A stretch of 64,000 nucleotides of DNA, taken from positions 496,001-560,000 of the forward strand of contig NZ_RWIU01000002.1 in the NCBI RefSeq assembly GCF_003944765.1. Reading direction: 5' to 3'. Below, in pieces: positions 32,355-39,470 of the stretch. Positions within the stretch are counted from its first letter, which is position 1; each line of letters starts with the position of its first letter. This DNA comes from Hymenobacter perfusus (GTDB lineage Bacteria > Bacteroidota > Bacteroidia > Cytophagales > Hymenobacteraceae). Below the pieces are notes generated by a model. It was not told the DNA's origin. It saw only the letters and a program-made list of their open reading frames with translations, and searched no databases. A program made the position numbers and the translations under genes.

Positions 32355-32458
32355 TAAGTATTGAGACCTGCGTACTGAGTATTGAAAAATCTATCAGTAG
32401 TTTGATAGTCAGATGCTTGATGATTGTCTTACTACTCATCACGTATATCTCAGTACTT
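32355..32458. repeat. Heptad-periodic inverted tract between the GT-C and GT2 genes
   Basis: Left arm 32355-32389: TAAGTAT, TGAGACC, TGCGTAC, TGAGTAT, TGAAAAA. Right arm 32431-32458: ACTACTC, ATCACGT, ATATCTC, AGTACTT. The words are inverse (AAGTACT, GAGATAT). Confidence 0.78.
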
Positions 32459-32469
32459 AGGCAGCAAGC

Positions 32470-33960
32470 TTACTCGGCGTGGCGCAACGAGTAGAAAAAT
32501 ACCAATCCGTAGCCCGTAGCCAACAGCAGGTGCGTGGGCAGCAGGCCGTACTCGTGCAGATACAGGCCGGCCCCGATGCCGAACAGGAAATATGCGGCCA
32601 GCAGCCCTTCCAGCCAGGTCAGGCCGCTCAGCAGGCGGCTGGTGCGGTACCGGCGGCCCCGCCACGCACCCGGCCCCTGAAGCAGGCCCAGCTTAGGGGT
32701 GCGGATGAAAGCCGTGGACCGTCCGATCAGGCCCAGCAGCACGGCCCGCGAGTTGTGCAGACTCAGGCCCATCGAAAAGGCCAGAAACAGCAGCAACTGC
32801 CCTGCAAAGCCCGGTCCGGGCGGCTGGCGGTGCTGCCGGGCCTGCTGCCAGGCCGTGCGGAAGTAGAATGTGAGGGGCACCAGCGCCAGCAGGAAAAAGG
32901 CCGCCAGCCAGAACACCGGTCGTAATTCCTCGGCTCCCACGGCCCGCACAAATACCAGCGGCACGCTCAGCACGGCCATCACCAGAATAGCCACGAACAC
33001 GCAACTGTTGAGCAGGTGAAAGGTGGCGTGCAAACGAGTGCTCAGGGGCTGGCTGGAACGCCACACCCGGCCCAGGTGCTTGCGGGCGGTTTCGGCCGCG
33101 CCCTTGGTCCAGCGGAACTGCTGCGACTTCAGCGCGTCCATGGTGGCGGGCAGCTCAGCGGGGGCGGCCACCTGGGGCAGGTAGCGGAACTGCCAGCCCC
33201 GCAGCTGGGCCCGGTAGCTCAGGTCGAGGTCCTCGGTGAGGGTGTCGGCGCTCCAGCTGCCGGCGTCCTCAATGCAGGCCCGCCGCCAGATACCGCCGGT
33301 GCCGTTGAAGTTGAGGAAGTGTCCGCCCTGCTGCCGGCCCACCTGCTCCACGTAAAAATGCGCGTTCAGCCCAAACGCCTGGAGCGTAGTCAGCAAAGAA
33401 AATTCCTCATTGAGGTGGCCCCAGCGCGTCTGTACCACGCCGGTGCGGGAGCCATTCGGCTCATCCCGAAAAAAATGTGGCACCGTACGCTCCAGAAAAT
33501 CCGGCTCCGGCACAAAATCGGCGTCGAAAATAGCCACCAGCTCCCCGTCCGTGAGCGTGAGGCCGTGGGCCAGCGCCCCGGCCTTGAAGCCCGTGCGCTC
33601 CGGCCGCCGTACGTGGTCGATGCGCAGGCCCTGGGCCTGATAATAGGCCACACGGGCTGCCACCAGGGCCACGGTTTCGTCGGTGGAGTCGTCGAGAATT
33701 TGCAGGTGCAGGCGGTGCGTGGGGTAGCGCAACGCGGTACAGGCGTCGATGAGGCGTTCCACCACGTACTGCTCGTTGTAGAGCGGGAGCTGCACCGTGA
33801 GGCGGGGCCACTGCGGCGGCGCGGGCGGGGCGTCCTCAGCCAGCCGGGCGTAGGCCCGCCGGGCCAGCCGCGTCAGGTGCCACTGCGTGAGGCTGAAGCC
33901 CAGCAGTAGCAGCAGACACAGGCCGTAGAGCCCCACCAACACAACTTGCAGAAGAAACAT
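32470..33960 (-). CDS. Cellulose-synthase-like GT2 membrane glycosyltransferase
   Basis: A 496-residue processive-type GT2 enzyme. After an N-terminal membrane helix the catalytic domain shows PRLTVQLPLYNEQYVVERLI, the DxD-like site FDADFVPE, TEDLDLSYRAQ and QQFRWTKG (the Q-x-x-R-W motif), followed by four to five C-terminal membrane helices. By family it transfers sugars from nucleotide donors to a growing glycan or lipid acceptor; similar Bacteroidota proteins are often annotated cellulose synthase or glucosylceramide-synthase-like. No PilZ domain or bcs operon partner is present. It sits between the GT-C gene and a second GT2 gene. Confidence 0.92.
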   Translation of the reverse strand: MFLLQVVLVGLYGLCLLLLLGFSLTQWHLTRLARRAYARLAEDAPPAPPQWPRLTVQLPLYNEQYVVERLIDACTALRYPTHRLHLQILDDSTDETVALVAARVAYYQAQGLRIDHVRRPERTGFKAGALAHGLTLTDGELVAIFDADFVPEPDFLERTVPHFFRDEPNGSRTGVVQTRWGHLNEEFSLLTTLQAFGLNAHFYVEQVGRQQGGHFLNFNGTGGIWRRACIEDAGSWSADTLTEDLDLSYRAQLRGWQFRYLPQVAAPAELPATMDALKSQQFRWTKGAAETARKHLGRVWRSSQPLSTRLHATFHLLNSCVFVAILVMAVLSVPLVFVRAVGAEELRPVFWLAAFFLLALVPLTFYFRTAWQQARQHRQPPGPGFAGQLLLFLAFSMGLSLHNSRAVLLGLIGRSTAFIRTPKLGLLQGPGAWRGRRYRTSRLLSGLTWLEGLLAAYFLFGIGAGLYLHEYGLLPTHLLLATGYGLVFFYSLRHAE

Positions 33961-33966
33961 GAATCG

Positions 33967-34101
33967 GGTACTTGGATTGTGGGGGTTGGTACTGCTTGGG
34001 TTGCTGGCTGAAACAACTGGTTGTCAGTTTGTTCGCTGCTTTGGGGTGGCTGGCGCCCAATCACCAGACCAGGCACTAAGTACCACTTATCACTTACTAG
34101 A
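33967..34101. repeat. Heptad-periodic inverted tract between the two GT2 genes
   Basis: Left arm 33967-34001: GGTACTT, GGATTGT, GGGGGTT, GGTACTG, CTTGGGT. Right arm 34060-34101: ATCACCA, GACCAGG, CACTAAG, TACCACT, TATCACT, TACTAGA. AAGTACC in the right arm is the exact inverse of GGTACTT. The right arm reaches into the stop codon region of the next gene. Confidence 0.8.
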
Positions 34102-34810
34102 GGTAGCGGAAAATCGTCCAGAGAATTTTGTAGCCTGCGCCCAGCGTGCCCTTCACCGTGCCCGATACCTTGCTGACACCAATGCGGCGGCGGTAGCGCA
34201 CAGGCACTTCCACGGAGCGCAGGCCCAGCTTGGCGGCTTTCAGCTGCATTTCCACCGTCCAGCCGTAGGTGGTATCCTGCATCCCGATACGCAACAATGC
34301 CTCCCGCCGGATTGCGCGGAACGGGCCCAGATCGGTGAAGCGGGCGCCGTAGAGGCGACGAAGTAAGGTGGTGGCCAGCCAGTTGCCGAAAATCTGCTGG
34401 GGGAGCATGGAGCCGGCCTCGCGCTGGCCCAAGGCCCGGGACCCAATCACCAGATCGGCCTCCTGGCGCAGCAGTGGGGCCACCAGGGCCGTCATATCCT
34501 CGGGGTAGTCGGAATAGTCACCATCCAGAAATACAATGATATCGGGCTGCTCGGCCAGAGGCCGGCCGTAGCAGTGGGCCATGCCGGCCAGGCAGGCGTG
34601 GCCGTAGCCGGGGCGGGTTTCGCGCAGCACGGTGGCCCCGGCGGTGCGGGCTACCGCGCCGGTCTGGTCGCGGGAGTTGTTATCCACCACAATGACCTCG
34701 CGCACCAGGCCGGCCGGAATTTCGGCCAGAACCCGGGCAATTGACTGCTCCTCGTTGTAGGCAGGAATGATAACGTCGATGACGGAGGGGTGCGGGGCAG
34801 AGGCGGGCAT
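34097..34810 (-). CDS. GT2 family glycosyltransferase (dolichol-phosphate-mannose-synthase-like)
   Basis: A 237-residue soluble GT2 enzyme. Motifs: VIDVIIPAYNEEQSIARVL, EVIVVDNNSRD, DIIVFLDGDYSDYPEDM with the DxD site, and FTDLGPFRAIRREALLRIGM. The start MPASAPHPS at 34810 fits a CATCTTTG box about 20 bases upstream. The protein lacks the C-terminal membrane helices of GtrB-type synthases, so it probably works with a separate membrane partner; the GT-C gene in the same group is a candidate. Transcription diverges from the GAF gene at 35000. Confidence 0.92.
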   Translation of the reverse strand: MPASAPHPSVIDVIIPAYNEEQSIARVLAEIPAGLVREVIVVDNNSRDQTGAVARTAGATVLRETRPGYGHACLAGMAHCYGRPLAEQPDIIVFLDGDYSDYPEDMTALVAPLLRQEADLVIGSRALGQREAGSMLPQQIFGNWLATTLLRRLYGARFTDLGPFRAIRREALLRIGMQDTTYGWTVEMQLKAAKLGLRSVEVPVRYRRRIGVSKVSGTVKGTLGAGYKILWTIFRYL

Positions 34811-34926
34811 GAGTGGCAGTTAAGACTGCAAAGATGCACACCCGGTAGCTACCATCCGGTGCGGCCCCTGCGCAGCGGCCGGGCGGCAAAGCCCGCTGCC
34901 GGCTAGGGTAGGGAGGGGTAATTACG

Positions 34927-34934
34927 TAGCTTTG
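34927..34934 (+). promoter_or_regulatory. -7 promoter box of the GAF-domain gene
   Basis: TAGCTTTG matches TAnnTTTG exactly, 4 bases before the terminator stem at 34939, so RNA would start at the foot of the hairpin. The region is between divergent genes. Confidence 0.6.
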
Positions 34935-34938
34935 CGTA

Positions 34939-34976
34939 AATCAGCGGCTTGGCTTCGTCAGGCCGCTGATTTTTTA
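34939..34976 (+). terminator. Intrinsic terminator in the leader of the GAF-domain gene
   Basis: AATCAGCGGC pairs with GCCGCTGATT across a 13-base loop, then TTTTTT. No plus-strand gene lies upstream, because the neighbour is divergent, so the terminator can only act on RNA starting at the box at 34927. Confidence 0.85.
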
Positions 34977-34999
34977 CCCTACCTGCTGTTCCCGGTCGT

Positions 35000-35713
35000 A
35001 TGGATCATTTACCCGACTCGCTGATTCCGGCCGACGATATTTCCCGTCTGCGCAGCCTGCATCACTATCAGGTGCTGAATACCACGCCCGAGCCGGTGTT
35101 TGATGAGTACGTGGCCCTGGCGGCTCAGCTTTTTCAGCTGCCTATCTCGCTGCTGTCATTGGTAGATGAGCAGGAAGTGTTTTTCAAGGCCAACATCGGG
35201 CTGCCCGGTTTGGAGCGCGTGGCCCGGCCTGACAGCCTGTGCTCGGCGGCCATTCTGCAGGGAGAGGTGCTGAGTTATGCGGATCTGGCCACTGAAGGCT
35301 GCAATCTGGTCAACCCCTACGTGGCCCAGGCGGCGGGTTTGCGCTTTTATGCCGGCGCGGCCCTGCACATGCCCGATGGCAGTAACATTGGCTCCTTGTG
35401 CGTGATGGGCCGGGAGCCGCGCAGCATCGAGCCCGACGAACGAGTTCTGCTCACCACGCTGGCCCGGCTCCTTAGCCTGACCATTGAACTGCGCCGCCAC
35501 TACCTCGGGGCCGGTCGGCAGCCGGAATGGCTGGCGGCGCAGCAGGAGCTGCAGGCCCTGCTGACCGATGAAGCCGCCATGGCGCGCTACCTCACCAGCC
35601 AGCCGGATACGCCTTCTGCCAACGAGGCGGCGCCGGTCCGGCAGCGGCTGCTTACGTTGCGCCGGGTGCTGGAGGAGCGCCTGGCCGAATTTGCTCCCCC
35701 GGCGGCCGGTTAG
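35000..35713 (+). CDS. GAF-domain protein
   Basis: A 237-residue cytosolic protein made of one GAF domain (residues about 25-175) and a helical C-terminal tail. Landmarks are LHHYQVLNTTPEPVFDEYVA, LPISLLSLVDEQEVFFKANI, the Cys-containing RPDSLCSAAILQGEV and NIGSLCVMGREPRSIEPDE, as in the GAF proteins found in front of sensor kinases. No kinase, cyclase or phosphatase domain is attached. GAF domains bind small ligands, often cyclic nucleotides, or sense redox state; the ligand is unknown. A gene of unknown function follows after 29 bases and is probably co-transcribed. The leader has the promoter-terminator arrangement described separately. Confidence 0.88.
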   Translation: MDHLPDSLIPADDISRLRSLHHYQVLNTTPEPVFDEYVALAAQLFQLPISLLSLVDEQEVFFKANIGLPGLERVARPDSLCSAAILQGEVLSYADLATEGCNLVNPYVAQAAGLRFYAGAALHMPDGSNIGSLCVMGREPRSIEPDERVLLTTLARLLSLTIELRRHYLGAGRQPEWLAAQQELQALLTDEAAMARYLTSQPDTPSANEAAPVRQRLLTLRRVLEERLAEFAPPAAG

Positions 35714-35742
35714 CCGCCCCGATTTCCCTTTTTCTCTCGCCG

Positions 35743-36312
35743 ATGTCAGGTTTATTCCAGGAAATATTTGAGCGGGCCCGCCAGGAAAAGCGCCTGCTGG
35801 GCGTGCGCACCAGTCAGAGCGACCCGGGCCGGTTCTCGGTGGGTTACGTGGTGAGCTTCTCGGAGGAAGTGGTGGTGCTGCGCATCATCAACCGCGACGG
35901 GATGCCCACGGCCATTCAGTCGTTCAACATGTCGGAGGTGTTCCAGGTCGATTTCGACGACCAGTACATCCGCCACGTCGAGTTCAAGGCCGATAACCTG
36001 GACAAGGTGTACGCCGGCCTCAAGTCGCCGCAGTTTCTGGAGCAGGAGTATGTGACGGTGCCGCTGCTGCTGGAGCGGGCCCACCAGCTGGGCCAGCTCG
36101 TGAACGTGTACACCCATCTGGGCATGGATTACTACGGCTACATCCGCCGGCTCACGCCCGAGCAGGTGCTCATGGAGTGCTACACCGAGTACGGCGCGCC
36201 CGACGGGCTGGTGGTGTACCGGGTGGAAGACGTGCGCAACTTCATCTGGAGCAACGAGGACACCCGGGTGCTGGAGCTGCGCCTGAAGCCGCGCGGCCCG
36301 GCGGGCGCGTAG
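35743..36312 (+). CDS. Conserved-looking protein of unknown function
   Basis: I do not recognise this 189-residue soluble protein. It has no signal peptide or membrane segment. The sequence alternates short hydrophobic strands and charged turns (VGYVVSFSEEVVVLRIINRD, YIRHVEFKADNLDKV, LVNVYTHLGMDYYGYIRRLT) and looks like two related beta-rich halves, each ending in a [VA]xFxxD-type segment: EVFQVDFDDQYIRHVEF and DVRNFIWSNEDTRVLEL. It may be an internal duplication. It follows the GAF gene closely (29 bases), so the two may act together; the start ATG at 35743 is clear. Confidence 0.82.
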   Translation: MSGLFQEIFERARQEKRLLGVRTSQSDPGRFSVGYVVSFSEEVVVLRIINRDGMPTAIQSFNMSEVFQVDFDDQYIRHVEFKADNLDKVYAGLKSPQFLEQEYVTVPLLLERAHQLGQLVNVYTHLGMDYYGYIRRLTPEQVLMECYTEYGAPDGLVVYRVEDVRNFIWSNEDTRVLELRLKPRGPAGA

Positions 36313-36354
36313 CCGGGGCCGTTTCGGCCGCCTCTGGCGGCGGGAATGGCTAGG

Positions 36355-37521
36355 CTACTTCCGGTTCGGGTACGATACCTCGCACACGCACCGGAACCCG
36401 ATGTGCGGGGCCGGCCCGCCGTAGGTGCCGCGCGCCTTCACGGTGCAGGCCTCCAGTGGATCGAGGTAGCTGCCGCCCTTGGTAACGCCGCGCTCCTGCA
36501 CCATTTCGGCGGCGTTGCCGGCTAACTGATACAGGCCAAAGGGAGTTGGAGCCAGACCGTACACATAGTCAGGAGTGCTCAACGTCATGAAACCTGGTGT
36601 CGTCCAGCGGTAACGTATGGTCGGCAACGGCTTTTGCGTACGGTTGAATTCGGTGATTTGCTCCTTGACTTGCCCTTCTGATTGTGCGCTGCCAGCGCGC
36701 CGCTTGAGGTAGGCGGCGGCGGCTGGATTTATCCGTGCCGGCTGCTGTAAACAGGGCATGGAGTGTATCTGGTTTGTGCCAGCGTTGGCCATGTACTCCC
36801 ACTCTGCCTCCGTAGGAAGTCGATAGGTAACGCGCGTAAAATCAGATTGCACCGTATCAAGTGGTAAGCCGGTACGACCTGGCTGCCCTTGCTGATAGAG
36901 CGTTGTAACGCGCTGGCTACGCCAGCGGCAATATGCTTGTGCCTGCTCATAACTGATTCCGGTTACCGGGTAGAGAAAGTAAAATGGATCAGTGAAATAA
37001 TCTGGTTGTGGTAACATGTTTCGTTGAGGCCACATCCGGGCAGCCTGGGCGGAATCACCGTCAAATTCCAGATAACGAATAAACTGCTGCCACTCCAGGT
37101 TAGATACTTCCGCTTCGTCAGGGCGGTAATCAACACCTGGTAGTAGCAGGTTGCCCGGGAACTGTAGCGTCTGTTTGGTGGCCTTCTGGGCTTGCGCTAC
37201 CAATTGCCCCAGTGGCGTTTCAGGCGCTACCACGCACTCATTCATGGTCAGGACCTCATTGTCCTTGAAGCCTCGGTAAATAGGATAGGCCGGATCTTCA
37301 ATATTGATGGATACCAGCCCCGGCTTTTGCCAATGGACAGCAGGCTGTGTATCGGCGGGCCACGTAATGCCGGTTCCTATGATAGGCTGCCCGGTATAGG
37401 CGCTATACCTGCCTGGTAACGTGCTGCTAGGCTTGACGCTTGCACAGGCATGCAGAAAAAAGACTCCAGAAGCCAGTGAGGCAAGTAATGAAGTGGGTGT
37501 AAGTCGTGGCAGTAAGGTCAT
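36355..37521 (-). CDS. SUMF1 (formylglycine-generating-enzyme-like) lipoprotein
   Basis: A 388-residue lipoprotein (lipobox FLHAC, Cys26) with an FGE-sulfatase/SUMF1 domain: VSNLEWQQFIRYLEF, GISYEQAQAYCRWRSQRV, TYRLPTEAEWEYMANAG, LYQLAGNAAEMVQE and HIGFRCVCEV. The fold is shared by gliding-motility lipoproteins GldJ and GldK, which are larger, and by many non-catalytic Bacteroidota lipoproteins. The catalytic Cys pair of true FGE is not evident. Codon use and base composition are distinctly less GC-rich between about 36600 and 37500 than in neighbours. A GCAAGCTA box (minus TAGCTTGC, 37527-37534) lies just before the start. Confidence 0.87.
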   Translation of the reverse strand: MTLLPRLTPTSLLASLASGVFFLHACASVKPSSTLPGRYSAYTGQPIIGTGITWPADTQPAVHWQKPGLVSINIEDPAYPIYRGFKDNEVLTMNECVVAPETPLGQLVAQAQKATKQTLQFPGNLLLPGVDYRPDEAEVSNLEWQQFIRYLEFDGDSAQAARMWPQRNMLPQPDYFTDPFYFLYPVTGISYEQAQAYCRWRSQRVTTLYQQGQPGRTGLPLDTVQSDFTRVTYRLPTEAEWEYMANAGTNQIHSMPCLQQPARINPAAAAYLKRRAGSAQSEGQVKEQITEFNRTQKPLPTIRYRWTTPGFMTLSTPDYVYGLAPTPFGLYQLAGNAAEMVQERGVTKGGSYLDPLEACTVKARGTYGGPAPHIGFRCVCEVSYPNRK

Positions 37522-37538
37522 GATTGCAAGCTAAACGC

Positions 37539-38936
37539 TTACCCCAAAATCCGCAAAGAATCGGCGGAAATGAGCTGCGACGCCTGGTAGCGGCCTTCGC
37601 GCGGGCCGTTTTCGAGGTTGAGCACGCCGCGCGGGCAGGCGGTGCTGCACAGGCCGCAGCCCACGCAGGAAGCCCGCACAATCGGCTCGCCGCGCTGGGC
37701 GTACTGCTTCACGTCGATGCCCATTTCGCAGACGTTGGAGCAGTTGCCGCAGGAAATGCACTGGGCGCCGTTGGTGCTGATGCGGAAGCGGGAAAAGTGC
37801 TTTTGCAGCAAACCCAGGTAGGCGGCCATGGGACACCCGAAGCGGCACCACACCCGGCTGCCCATCAGCGGGTAGAAGCCCACGCCAATAACGCCGGAGA
37901 AAATAGAGCCGATGAAAAAGCCGTACACTTTGCTCAGCCCATCCACCGGGCTCAGGCCACTTACCAGCGGCAGGCCCGACTGCTGCGGCGTGGTGAACCA
38001 ACCCGGCAACACGCCCGCCGCGCCCAGCCACAGCAGCGCCGTGACCAGTACAATAAAGCCCAGAATGGGGTAAATCAGGCGGACTTCCCAGCGCCAGGCG
38101 GCGCGGCTTTTGTGGGAGAGGTGGCGGTACGGGTCGCCGGCGGTTTCGGCCAGGCCGCCGCATCCGCACACCCAGGAGCAGTACCACCGCTTCCCGAAGA
38201 AGTAGGTGAGCACCGGCGTGGCCACGAACGACATCACCGCACCCCAGAACACCATGAACACGCCCAGGGCCGGGCCGCCATCCTTCAGCAGGTAGCTCAC
38301 GGTGCCCGGAAACAGGTAGTCGTACTTGAGGGGCCAGAAGTAGCTGAAGTAGTACTCGGGCCGCTGAAAAGCCAGCAGCAGCCCCGGCAGCAGAAAGGCA
38401 AATCCCAGTTGAAAGAACATGACCGAAGCCGTGCGGATGCGCTGGTAGGGCGAGTGACGGTACTTCCACAAGGCCCGCCCGCCCATCAGCAGCACGGCCA
38501 GGGTGTAGAAGGTGCCGTAGAGAAACCACTGGTCGGCGGGCCGGCGGCGTAGGGCCTGGCTGACGGGGTCGAGGGCGTGGACGAGCTGGTTGAGCGGGCC
38601 GAAATTGCCCTGGCCATTATCGGAGCTGAACCAGTAGAGCACCACGTAGAAGCCGGTGAGGACCACGGCCGTAAGCCAGGCCAGGGCCCCACGGGCGGTA
38701 CTGCCGCGCAGCCACTGGTCGTTGAGGCGCACGCCGGCAGGGCCGCGCCCGAAGGTGTACCAGCTCCAGCCCAGCGTGCCCGCACTCACGAGTCCCAGGG
38801 CCGCGAAAAAGCACAGCCGGGCCCGGGCTGCGTCTCCGTCGAAAGCCACGGGCAGCAGCAGCAGTAACCCCAGACCCACTACGGCCAGCAGCAGCTTTTC
38901 AGGTACCGAAACCGGCGAAACAGGAGCAGTTGTCAT
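37539..38936 (-). CDS. Membrane-bound 4Fe-4S ferredoxin-type protein (polyferredoxin)
   Basis: A 465-residue protein with an N-terminal membrane region of about eight helices and two C-terminal 4Fe-4S clusters of the CxxCxxCxxxC form: Cys393/396/399/403 (CISCGNCSNVC) and Cys424/427/430/434 (CVGCGLCSTAC). An extra Cys-rich stretch (YCSWVCGCGGLAET, and CRFGCPMAAYLG) lies between the membrane helices. The layout resembles NapH, CcoG and RnfB-like quinol-electron carriers. It probably moves electrons between quinones and a soluble or FAD protein. The gene is downstream of the FAD oxidoreductase and the His-tailed small protein, and just upstream of the SUMF1 gene. Confidence 0.9.
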   Translation of the reverse strand: MTTAPVSPVSVPEKLLLAVVGLGLLLLLPVAFDGDAARARLCFFAALGLVSAGTLGWSWYTFGRGPAGVRLNDQWLRGSTARGALAWLTAVVLTGFYVVLYWFSSDNGQGNFGPLNQLVHALDPVSQALRRRPADQWFLYGTFYTLAVLLMGGRALWKYRHSPYQRIRTASVMFFQLGFAFLLPGLLLAFQRPEYYFSYFWPLKYDYLFPGTVSYLLKDGGPALGVFMVFWGAVMSFVATPVLTYFFGKRWYCSWVCGCGGLAETAGDPYRHLSHKSRAAWRWEVRLIYPILGFIVLVTALLWLGAAGVLPGWFTTPQQSGLPLVSGLSPVDGLSKVYGFFIGSIFSGVIGVGFYPLMGSRVWCRFGCPMAAYLGLLQKHFSRFRISTNGAQCISCGNCSNVCEMGIDVKQYAQRGEPIVRASCVGCGLCSTACPRGVLNLENGPREGRYQASQLISADSLRILG

Positions 38937-39000
38937 GGCGGTAGGGGAAGTCAAAAGACAAGGAGGAAAAAAGGGAAAGGCGGAGGCGTTGAATTGAGTA

Positions 39001-39084
39001 GAACGATGTAGAGACGCAACACTTTGCGTCTCCCCGCGTGCTGTTCAACGAGGAGACGCAAAGTGTTGCGTCTCTACATCGTTC
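39001..39084. repeat. Perfect 33-base inverted repeat of the GAGACGC type
   Basis: Arms 39001-39033 and 39052-39084 are perfect inverses; each arm holds its own palindrome around GAGACGCAACACTTTGCGTC. The spacer is 18 bases and contains GTTCAACG, shared with the half-copy at 16929. Placed in the 272-base gap between the small membrane gene and the polyferredoxin gene; the rest of that gap has no gene. Confidence 0.9.
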
Positions 39085-39186
39085 TGCGGCTCGCCGATGG
39101 AACCAGGCGGCATTTCAGCCGGAAGTCAGCACGCGGGATTGGCTATGCCTTCCTTCGGTTTCTCGCAGGCTCGGAATAACGTTCTG

Positions 39187-39214
39187 TTAATCAACAACAA
39201 CTAAAAACTCAATG
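39187..39214. repeat. Possible heptad-periodic tract at the end of the small membrane gene
   Basis: TTAATCA, ACAACAA, CTAAAAA, CTCAATG lie against and across the gene stop. It has no evident partner and is the weakest of the series. Confidence 0.35.
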
Positions 39215-39433
39215 ATGATGATGGTCGTCGGAGGGCTTGCCGAAGTAGTTGAGCAGGGTGCCGCCAATGTACAGCGCCAGCCAGCACAGGTACAAGTAGT
39301 TGTAGCCTTCGGGCTGCGCGTTGCCCAGTAGCCGGATGATGAGCTGCGCGCCGCCGCTCATGACGGCCCCTACCACGGCAATAAACTGGAAGCTGTTGAG
39401 GGCGTTGGGATGATATAGTTTGGAGAAATCCAT
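39209..39433 (-). CDS. Small two-helix membrane protein with a poly-His tail
   Basis: A 74-residue protein with two membrane helices (FQFIAVVGAVMSGGAQLIIRLL and YLYLCWLALYIGGTLLNYF) and a C-terminal SDDHHHH, which could bind a metal such as copper or iron. I choose the ATG at 39433 (MDFSKLYHPN); a longer frame from 39442 is less likely. I do not recognise a family. It lies 37 bases after the FAD oxidoreductase and upstream of the polyferredoxin, so it could be a subunit or anchor of a redox complex; this is inference from position. Confidence 0.72.
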   Translation of the reverse strand: MDFSKLYHPNALNSFQFIAVVGAVMSGGAQLIIRLLGNAQPEGYNYLYLCWLALYIGGTLLNYFGKPSDDHHHH

Positions 39434-39470
39434 CGGGAGCAAAGAGAAAAAACGAAAAAAGCAGCGGCCG

